From positions 1,807 to 10,597 of the forward strand of contig JAOZMN010000075.1 of the NCBI GenBank assembly GCA_029934265.1: a DNA stretch of 8,791 nucleotides, written 5' to 3'. The position numbers and the translations under genes were made by a program. Below the pieces are notes generated by a model, which made no database searches, had not been told where the DNA came from, and saw nothing but the letters and a program-made list of their open reading frames with translations. Below are positions 1-5,469 of the stretch, one piece after another (positions within the stretch are counted from its first letter, which is position 1; every line of letters begins with the position of its first letter). Source of the stretch: Bacteroidales bacterium. Lineage in GTDB: Bacteria > Bacteroidota > Bacteroidia > Bacteroidales > JAADGE01.

Positions 1-843
1 AATTTTTGGGCAAATAAAAATGATACAGTTGTAGGTTTAGATGAATTTATTAAATTAGACGGAGAAAATATAAAAAAAATATGGCATAATGTATATCAAA
101 AAATTAAAACTTATCAAAAATCTGAAATTGATTACAGAATAAATTTAACTTATGAAAAAAATGTAAATATTCAAGAAAAAATTTTGGAATGGAAACTCAA
201 AAACATTAGTCCGTTAAGTAAAATGACAAATTTATTTTTGAATGATTTATTATCTAATTTTTATCTCGAAGTTGTTGAGGAAATTAGACAGTCTGATAGA
301 GTTAATTTTTTGAACATAAGGCATACAGGGAATAAAAAGAATATTAGTTTTGAAAATTTAAGTACAGGAACAAAGCAAATTATTTTATCATTAATTCCTT
401 TATATTTTATAGATACAAAAAATTCCGTAATTTTAGTCGATGAACCTGAACGTTCTTTATTTCCTGATATTCAGAAAATATTAATAAAACAATATACAAA
501 TTTAGCTCCCGAAGCTCAATTTTTCTTTGCTACACATAGTCCGATAATTGCTTCACAGTTTGAGCCTTGCGAAAGATTTATTTTAAAATTTGATAAAAAC
601 GGTAATATTTACGCTATACCGGGGAATGCCCCCGAAGGCGACGACCCGAACGATTTGCTTATAAAAGATTTCGGATTAGATACCGTATTAACTGAAAAAG
701 GTTTGAAAATGTGGGAAAAATTTGTTGAAATAAGTCGTGATATACATTTTGAAAAAGATGAAAAAAAGAAGCGTTTATTAATGGATAAGTATATGGAAAT
801 AGGAACTATGTATAATTTTGGAAGTTATGAAAAGAATCAATAA
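1..843 (+). CDS. AAA/ABC-type ATPase, PtuA-like (5' end outside window)
   Basis: The frame is open from base 1, so this is the last 280 residues of a larger protein; the Walker A half lies upstream. Visible in order are an ABC-like signature LSTGTKQ (nt 358-378), Walker B VILVDEPE (427-450) with the catalytic Glu, and the switch-histidine motif ATHSP (529-543). These are the C-terminal motifs of SMC/Rad50-like ATPases of the AAA_15/AAA_21 kind. A charged helical tail rich in Lys and Glu follows. No TOPRIM domain is seen after the ATPase, which argues against an OLD nuclease. The stop overlaps the next gene, which encodes an HNH nuclease, so the two are probably translationally coupled and act together. 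An ATPase followed by an HNH protein is the Septu (PtuA-PtuB) arrangement, also found as the effector pair of some retrons. In Septu the ATPase is thought to control the nuclease. The ATPase call is sure; the Septu assignment is inference from context. Confidence 0.8.
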   Translation, partial: NFWANKNDTVVGLDEFIKLDGENIKKIWHNVYQKIKTYQKSEIDYRINLTYEKNVNIQEKILEWKLKNISPLSKMTNLFLNDLLSNFYLEVVEEIRQSDRVNFLNIRHTGNKKNISFENLSTGTKQIILSLIPLYFIDTKNSVILVDEPERSLFPDIQKILIKQYTNLAPEAQFFFATHSPIIASQFEPCERFILKFDKNGNIYAIPGNAPEGDDPNDLLIKDFGLDTVLTEKGLKMWEKFVEISRDIHFEKDEKKKRLLMDKYMEIGTMYNFGSYEKNQ

Positions 844-1396
844 ATATAAAGATTCTAAAATATTGACGAAAAAAATGCAATATCCTGCGGACAGGACAAA
901 AATAAGAGAAGTTTTACAGACAGAACAAGGTGGATATTGTGCATATACAGAAGCTCGAATACCGGCAAGTTTTTCTATTGATATTGAACATTTTAACCCT
1001 GAATTAAAAGAAACAAAAGAAGACGGTTATCAAAATTGGTTTGCTGTAAGTCATAAGTGGAATTTGAAAAAAGGAAATGCTGTAAGATGGCGTAAATATC
1101 AACCAATTTTGTATCCTACGGCAGAAGATTTTGAAAAAAGAATTGTTTATGATACAAGAACAGCTTCCTATATTCATGAAAAACAAGATATTAAAGCAAA
1201 AAATTTAATAGATTTTTTGGATATAAATAATGAGAATTTGATAAAAGACAGAGCCGATAAAATAAAATTATTAGAAGATTTATTTAAGGAAACAGACAAA
1301 GAAAACTTTTTGGAATGGTTATCTACTCCGAAATCAAAACAAGATTTAGTTGAATTTCGCAGAGCGATAGAAACTGTTTTTAATATTGAATTATAA
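827..1396 (+). CDS. HNH-type nuclease, PtuB/TIGR02646-like
   Basis: A 189-residue protein. I start it at ATG 827, overlapping the ATPase gene by 17 bp; a TTG at 818 in the same frame is possible but less likely. The N-terminal half has an HNH-like core: GGYCAYTEARI (residues 36-46), then DIEHFNPEL (52-60) with the first catalytic-type His at 55, then YQNWFAVSHKWNLKKGN (68-84) with Asn 70 and Asn 79. This matches the layout of PtuB/TIGR02646 HNH proteins, which in the standard form carry CxxC pairs binding zinc. Here the positions read C-A-Y-T and S-H-K-W, so the zinc knuckle seems absent. The C-terminal half is helical, with KNLIDFLDINNENLIKDRA. Expected to cut DNA or RNA under control of the upstream ATPase. 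HNH fold likely; activity not shown by sequence alone. Confidence 0.72.
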   Translation: MKRINKYKDSKILTKKMQYPADRTKIREVLQTEQGGYCAYTEARIPASFSIDIEHFNPELKETKEDGYQNWFAVSHKWNLKKGNAVRWRKYQPILYPTAEDFEKRIVYDTRTASYIHEKQDIKAKNLIDFLDINNENLIKDRADKIKLLEDLFKETDKENFLEWLSTPKSKQDLVEFRRAIETVFNIEL

Positions 1397-1415
1397 CGTA
1401 AACCATTAAAATATT

Positions 1416-2174
1416 ATGGCATCAAAAACAATAAATATAACAGTAAAAATTTGGCGACAAAAAAACGCCGAAGCAAAAGGACAATTTGAAACATATCCGT
1501 TGAAAGATATTTCAACGGACAGTTCGTTTCTCGAAATGCTTGATGTTCTTAACGAGCAACTTGTAGGAGAGGGCAAAGAGCCGGTAGCATTCGACCATGA
1601 TTGTCGAGAAGGAATTTGTGGAATGTGCAGTTTATTTATCAACGGACGAGCACACGGACCGGACGATTTGGTTACAACCTGTCAGTTGCACATGAGAAAA
1701 TTTAAAGATGGAGAAACCGTAACCATTGAGCCTTGGCGAGTCGGTTCGTTCCCGATAATTAAAGATTTGGTTGTAAACAGAAATGCTTACGAACAAATAA
1801 TGCAAGCCGGAGGTTTTGTTTCTATAAATACCGGCGGAATACCCGATGCAAATGCAATACCAATACCTAAAGACGATGCCGATGAAGCTATGGACGCTGC
1901 GGCTTGTATTGGTTGCGGAGCTTGTGTTGCAACTTGTAAAAATTCATCGGCAATGCTTTTCGTTTCTGCAAAAGTTTCACAGCTGGCACTTCTTCCGCAA
2001 GGAAAAGTTGAGGCAAAACAAAGAGCCTTGAACATGGTTGCAAAAATGGACGAACTTGGTTTCGGAAATTGCTCAAATACAGGTGCTTGCGAAATGGAAT
2101 GCCCTAAAGGAATAACTCTTGCTCATATCGCCAGACTGAACAGAGAGTTTTTAATGGCAAATGTGAAAAATTAA
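1416..2174 (+). CDS. sdhB: Succinate dehydrogenase / fumarate reductase iron-sulfur subunit
   Basis: A 252-residue electron-transfer subunit that links the flavoprotein SdhA/FrdA to the membrane quinone site of SdhC. The N-terminal plant-type ferredoxin domain has CREGICGMC (Cys 63, 68, 71) and Cys 89 for the [2Fe-2S] cluster. The C-terminal domain has CIGCGACVATC (Cys 164, 167, 170, 174) plus Cys 219, 225 and 229, which by family rule bind the [4Fe-4S] cluster (164, 167, 170, 229) and the [3Fe-4S] cluster (174, 219, 225). The length is normal and all ligands are present, so the protein should be functional. Bacteroidota usually carry sdhC-sdhA-sdhB together as a B-type succinate:quinone oxidoreductase. 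Here the gene follows the nuclease gene by only 19 bp, and sdhA is not in view upstream. An intrinsic terminator follows at 2214-2266. frdB would be an equally valid name. Confidence 0.96.
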   Translation: MASKTINITVKIWRQKNAEAKGQFETYPLKDISTDSSFLEMLDVLNEQLVGEGKEPVAFDHDCREGICGMCSLFINGRAHGPDDLVTTCQLHMRKFKDGETVTIEPWRVGSFPIIKDLVVNRNAYEQIMQAGGFVSINTGGIPDANAIPIPKDDADEAMDAAACIGCGACVATCKNSSAMLFVSAKVSQLALLPQGKVEAKQRALNMVAKMDELGFGNCSNTGACEMECPKGITLAHIARLNREFLMANVKN

Positions 2175-2213
2175 TCCTGTACGGAAAATTTTAAAAATAA
2201 TTTGTTTTTTTTT

Positions 2214-2266
2214 AAAGCAAATCAATAAAAAAGTAACAAAATTCTTTTTATTGATTTGCTTTTTTT
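2214..2266 (+). terminator. Intrinsic terminator after sdhB
   Basis: An 18-bp perfect stem (2214-2231 paired with 2245-2262; left arm AAAGCAAATCAATAAAAA) closes a 13-nt loop, and the right arm runs into a T tract at 2260-2266. It begins 40 bp after the sdhB stop. Only the + direction has the T tract after the stem, so it should end sdhB transcription and separate it from pgi. Confidence 0.85.
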
Positions 2267-2296
2267 ATTTTTGTACTAATGAAAATTAAACAAAAA

Positions 2297-2423
2297 TTGG
2301 CGTTTTTCATAAGTGTAAAGTATAAGGCATTTTGATTTTTTAAATACCGGAGTTTACCATTGTAAATGAGGATTTTAAAATAATCAAAATAACGCAGTAG
2401 TTTGCACTTATGAAAAATGCCGA
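2297..2423 (+). repeat. Long imperfect inverted repeat, predicted RNA hairpin before pgi
   Basis: The outer arms 2297-2319 and 2401-2423 pair over 23 positions: 20 Watson-Crick and 3 G-U (2298-2422, 2302-2418, 2316-2404). Inside, 2329-2344 pairs with 2374-2390 over 16 bp with one bulged T at 2381. The tip is a 5-bp hairpin, TTTAC/GTAAA (2353-2357 with 2362-2366), with loop CATT. The structure ends 15 nt before the pgi start codon. It could be a structured 5' leader, a small RNA, or a MITE-like element: the 7-mer AAAAATT lies just outside the left arm (2292-2298) and at the right end (2423-2429), resembling a target duplication, though in such AT-rich sequence this may be chance. Function unknown. 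Confidence 0.7.
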
Positions 2424-2438
2424 AAAATTTTAAAAAAC

Positions 2439-3740
2439 ATGAAACTAAATCTGAAATACACGGAAAAATTTATCGAATTATCCGAAAAAGAAAATTTGCA
2501 GAAAACAGCAGACGACAGTAATAACAAATTGCACGATAAAACAGGCAAAGGAAATGATTTTCTTGGTTGGGTAGAACTTCCGAATGTTATAAAAAATGAA
2601 CTTATTGAAGATATTGAAAAAACAGCAAAAGAAATAAGAAAAAATATTGATACAATGGTTGTTATAGGTATCGGAGGTTCTTATTTGGGAGCAAAAGCCG
2701 TTATCGAAGCCTTGTCGGATAATTTTTCGTATTTAAAAAGTGAAAATAAAATGCAAGTCGTTTTTGCAGGACAAAATTTGTCGGAAGACTATCTTTATGA
2801 ACTAAGAGAATTACTTAAAAATAAATCTTACGGATTGTGCGTTATTTCAAAATCGGGTACAACGACAGAGCCGGCAGTGGCTTTTAGGATATTAAAAAAA
2901 GATATTGAAGAAAAATATGGAAAAGCTCAAGCTCGGAAAAGAATAATTGCGATAACAGATAAGCAAAAAGGAGCATTAAAAAAACTTGCTCAAATCGAAG
3001 GCTATAAAACTTATGAAATTGCCGATGACATTGGAGGACGTTTTTCGGTATTGACACCTGTCGGTTTGTTGCCGATTGCCATTGCCGGTTTTGACATCAA
3101 ACAAATAATTGAAGGAGCAAAAAATATTTATAAGAAAAGTGCCGACAATAATTCCGAAAATTATGCAATTATTCGTAACACATTGTATAATAAAGGTTTC
3201 ACTATCGAAATGATGGCAAATTACAATCCCAAATTACATTATTTTGCGGAATGGTGGAAACAACTTTATGGCGAAAGTGAAGGTAAAGAGCATAAAGGAA
3301 TTTTTCCGGCAAGTGTCGATTTTACTTCCGATTTGCATTCAATGGGGCAATATATTCAGGACGGGAAACGTAATTTATTTGAAACAACAATTTCCGTAAA
3401 AGAACCAAAATATAAATTAACACTTCCTGAAAACGAGGAAAACCTCGATAATTTGAATTATCTTTCCGGCAAACGGATAGACTATATCAATAAAAATGCA
3501 GAACTCGGAACTACACTTGCTCACGTTTCCGGCGGAGTTCCCAATATAAAAATAGAAATTCCGGAATTAAACGAATATTATATCGGGGAACTAATATATT
3601 TCTTTGAAAAAGCTTGTGGAATAAGTGCTTATATGCTTGATGTAAATCCGTTCGACCAGCCCGGCGTGGAAGATTACAAAAGAAATATGTTTGCATTGCT
3701 CGGTAAACCCGGTTTTGAAAGCGAAAATTTATTAAAATAA
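2439..3740 (+). CDS. pgi: Glucose-6-phosphate isomerase
   Basis: A cytoplasmic glycolysis/gluconeogenesis enzyme interconverting glucose 6-phosphate and fructose 6-phosphate. At 433 residues it is of the short bacterial form (about 430-450). It has two SIS-type sugar-isomerase domains. Phosphate-binding segments are GIGGSYLGAK (77-86) and SKSGTTTEP (137-145), followed by GGRFSVLTPVGLLP (199-212), which is the first PGI signature. The catalytic base region is LYGESEGKEHKG with Glu 279. His 300 lies in DLHSMGQ and Lys 414 in FDQPGVEDYK, the second signature, so the expected catalytic residues are in place. ATG 2439 gives the usual family N-terminus and follows the hairpin at 2297-2423 closely; no Shine-Dalgarno sequence is seen. 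The next gene is 81 bp downstream with no clear terminator between, so read-through is possible. Confidence 0.97.
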   Translation: MKLNLKYTEKFIELSEKENLQKTADDSNNKLHDKTGKGNDFLGWVELPNVIKNELIEDIEKTAKEIRKNIDTMVVIGIGGSYLGAKAVIEALSDNFSYLKSENKMQVVFAGQNLSEDYLYELRELLKNKSYGLCVISKSGTTTEPAVAFRILKKDIEEKYGKAQARKRIIAITDKQKGALKKLAQIEGYKTYEIADDIGGRFSVLTPVGLLPIAIAGFDIKQIIEGAKNIYKKSADNNSENYAIIRNTLYNKGFTIEMMANYNPKLHYFAEWWKQLYGESEGKEHKGIFPASVDFTSDLHSMGQYIQDGKRNLFETTISVKEPKYKLTLPENEENLDNLNYLSGKRIDYINKNAELGTTLAHVSGGVPNIKIEIPELNEYYIGELIYFFEKACGISAYMLDVNPFDQPGVEDYKRNMFALLGKPGFESENLLK

Positions 3741-3821
3741 ATATAAATTTTGGCAAAGTTGCAGTCTATCATATTCTGTAAACAAATAAACTTCACTATT
3801 TCACAAATTAAAGTCATAATT

Positions 3822-4859
3822 ATGAAAAAAACAGATTATAAAAAAACACGGTTTGTTCTTTCTATTTTAATTTTTTTATTTGTCATTAATGCAAAATCAC
3901 AAACTATAACAGACTCCGTAAAATGGATAAGTTTGGAAGAAGCAGGAGCTGAATTTTTGGAAGTTCAGAAACCGGTAATATTTTATTTTTATAAAGATGA
4001 TTGTGATTCTTGCCGATACATGGAAGAAACAACATTTTCAAATTCGGAAGTGTCCAACTATATAAATATTTTGTTTTACCCGGTCAAAATCAATGCTTTA
4101 TCCAAAGATACAATAAAGTTTTTTGATGGTAAATTGTATGCAAATTCAGAAAAAACAGGTAAAATTCACGATTTGGCATATATGCTCGGTGTACATTCCG
4201 ACACATTGCCTTCGTTGGTATTTTTCAGCAGAAAGGCACAAGGAATTGAATTTCCGGGATACAAAAACAGAGACGAAATTTTTAGAATTTTAACATATTA
4301 TAACGAAGGAATTTATGATTACGTGGAATTTGAAGACTGGTATAAATATCACCGAAAAGGCTATCCGCCCGGACAAAGCCAAATAATGACACGTTTGCTT
4401 GTAAAATGGAAAACTCTCGATGAGGCTTTGGAATTAAATAAAACGCAAAAACGTAAAATAATTTTAAATTTATATAACTATAACAGAGTTAGTTGTACTT
4501 TAATGCGGACAAATACTTTTAATCAACCGCAAGTAGCAGATTATATAAATAAAAATTTTTATCCGATAAGTATAGATGTTTTTACAAAAGATACTTTGGA
4601 AATATTTGGACAAAAATATATAAATGAAAATCAGCCTTATAAATATCATCAATTACCTATTGCGGCTTTGGAAGGAAAAATGAATTTTCCTGTGTTTTTA
4701 ATTTTAGATGAAAATTTAAAAGTACTTGAAAAAGTTACAGGATATTTAACTCCGGAAATGGTCGAGTCGATATTGAATTTTTACGGAAGCAACTCAAACA
4801 AAACCATAAAATGGCAAATTTACAAAAAAGAATTTGTGAGTAAAATAAAAGAGGAATAA
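3822..4859 (+). CDS. Secreted tandem thioredoxin-like protein
   Basis: A 345-residue protein starting at ATG 3822. The frame is open further upstream to a TTG at 3750, but only the ATG places a signal peptide at the N-terminus: KKTDYKK, then a hydrophobic stretch FVLSILIFLFVI, with likely cleavage near residue 26. Domain 1 (about 45-165) is a thioredoxin-7/DUF255-like fold with KPVIFYFYKDDCDSCRYME, CxxC at Cys 61 and 64, and a likely cis-Pro at 130 (TLPSLVFF). Domain 2 (about 210-325) repeats the pattern: NRVSCTLMRTNTF aligns with DCDSCRYMEETTF, and NFPVFLIL supplies Pro 290. It keeps only the second Cys (225); the first position is Arg 222. Expected to be a periplasmic thiol-disulfide or thiol-chaperone protein. 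Its substrate is unknown, and neither pgi nor fadN suggests one. Confidence 0.82.
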   Translation: MKKTDYKKTRFVLSILIFLFVINAKSQTITDSVKWISLEEAGAEFLEVQKPVIFYFYKDDCDSCRYMEETTFSNSEVSNYINILFYPVKINALSKDTIKFFDGKLYANSEKTGKIHDLAYMLGVHSDTLPSLVFFSRKAQGIEFPGYKNRDEIFRILTYYNEGIYDYVEFEDWYKYHRKGYPPGQSQIMTRLLVKWKTLDEALELNKTQKRKIILNLYNYNRVSCTLMRTNTFNQPQVADYINKNFYPISIDVFTKDTLEIFGQKYINENQPYKYHQLPIAALEGKMNFPVFLILDENLKVLEKVTGYLTPEMVESILNFYGSNSNKTIKWQIYKKEFVSKIKEE

Positions 4860-4881
4860 CATAAATGAGTTTGGTATAAAA

Positions 4882-4963
4882 AGACCCTTAGGGTTTGATT
4901 TAACAAAATTTAATAAATCTAAATACTTGACTTCCAGTCTTTTAATTAAAACCCTAAGGGTCT
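4882..4963. repeat. 15-bp inverted repeat pair (REP/BIME-like)
   Basis: AGACCCTTAGGGTTT at 4882-4896 is repeated exactly in reverse complement at 4949-4963, with 52 bp of AT-rich spacer. Each copy is itself nearly palindromic (ACCCTTAGGGT). It starts 22 bp after the stop of the thioredoxin-like gene. The paired copies could fold into a 15-bp stem, but no T run follows the right arm, so I do not call a standard terminator. From memory, short AGACCY...RGGTTT-type palindromes recur between genes in Bacteroidota; that has not been checked here. Confidence 0.75.
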
Positions 4964-5224
4964 GATTGTAAAAAAATATACTTTTTAGACTGAACTTATG
5001 AATTATTTGATAATCTTTTTTAAAGCTGTAGAAAGTGCAAAATAATGACGGCAAATTGGAAAGTTATTTTTTAACAGTTTCTTAATCTGATAAAAATAAC
5101 AAATATAAACCGGTAAAGATTTTTTTTTAAATTCTTATACCTGTTTCATTTATTATTATTATATTTGAGAAAAAATAAAAATAAATATTACGAAGACAAT
5201 AATTCCGGCAATAAATATAAAAAA
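4964..5224. other. AT-rich intergenic stretch, no gene seen
   Basis: Together with the repeat pair before it and the decayed ORF after it, this makes up the 610-bp gap between the thioredoxin-like gene and fadN. The only open frames are very short (for example 15 codons from an ATG near 4998) and have no protein character. Several T-rich tracts occur (5077-5082, 5120-5128), but none follows a G+C-rich stem. I see no RNA gene. A possible promoter -7 box lies at 5160-5167. Confidence 0.5.
5160..5167 (+). promoter_or_regulatory. Candidate Bacteroidota -7 promoter box
   Basis: TATATTTG matches the Bacteroidota sigma-factor -7 consensus TAnnTTTG exactly. No TTG is found about 19-21 bp upstream, so the -33 half is weak or missing. 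It lies 57 bp before the ATG of the decayed ORF and about 300 bp before fadN, so it could serve either or neither. Confidence 0.3.
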
Positions 5225-5419
5225 ATGATAACAACAATAAATTTAAGTTCACAAGAATTAACAAATGATTTGTTACTGCAAATTAAAAAAAATGTTTGCC
5301 GGATACGAACGATTAGAGATTGAAATTCGCTCCTGCAACGACAGTTTGCTTGAAGCACCTGAAACAACCGGAAGAATATAAGAAAAGAATCAGCAAGGAT
5401 ATTAAACATTGAAGATTAA
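5225..5419 (+). pseudogene. Decayed small ORF, possibly antitoxin-like
   Basis: ATG 5225 starts MITTINLSSQELTNDLLLQIKK, which then runs into a stop after 32 codons. After a run of eight A residues (5285-5292) the +1 frame continues sensibly as MFAGYERLEIEIRS...DSLLEAPET to a stop at 5379-5381. The remaining frame then gives QPEEYKKRISKDIK up to 5410-5412. Joined, these pieces make one small acidic/basic protein of about 60-65 residues with two or three frameshifts. The opening MxTI-x-L-x-x-x-ELT with a later LEIEI strand is reminiscent of small Bacteroidota antitoxin-type proteins found upstream of RelE/ParE toxins, but no toxin follows. The reading is speculative: in AT-rich non-coding DNA some of this could be chance. 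Confidence 0.38.
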
Positions 5420-5469
5420 AAAAGATATTAAAACAGGTCGAAGACCTTAAATTTTTCAAATATAAAAAT

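Noticed and set aside
813..820. TAATTTTG, a match to the -7 box consensus TAnnTTTG, just before the nuclease gene start
   Set aside because: It lies inside the ATPase coding sequence, has no TTG at the right distance upstream, and such matches are common in AT-rich DNA.
3750..3821. N-terminal extension of the thioredoxin-like protein from a TTG
   Set aside because: The extension would bury the signal peptide inside the protein; ATG 3822 gives a normal secretion signal.
5435..5447. Small hairpin AGGTC-GAA-GACCT followed by TTAAATTTTT just before fadN, possible terminator
   Set aside because: The stem is only 5 bp with a 3-nt loop and the T tract is interrupted; too weak to call.
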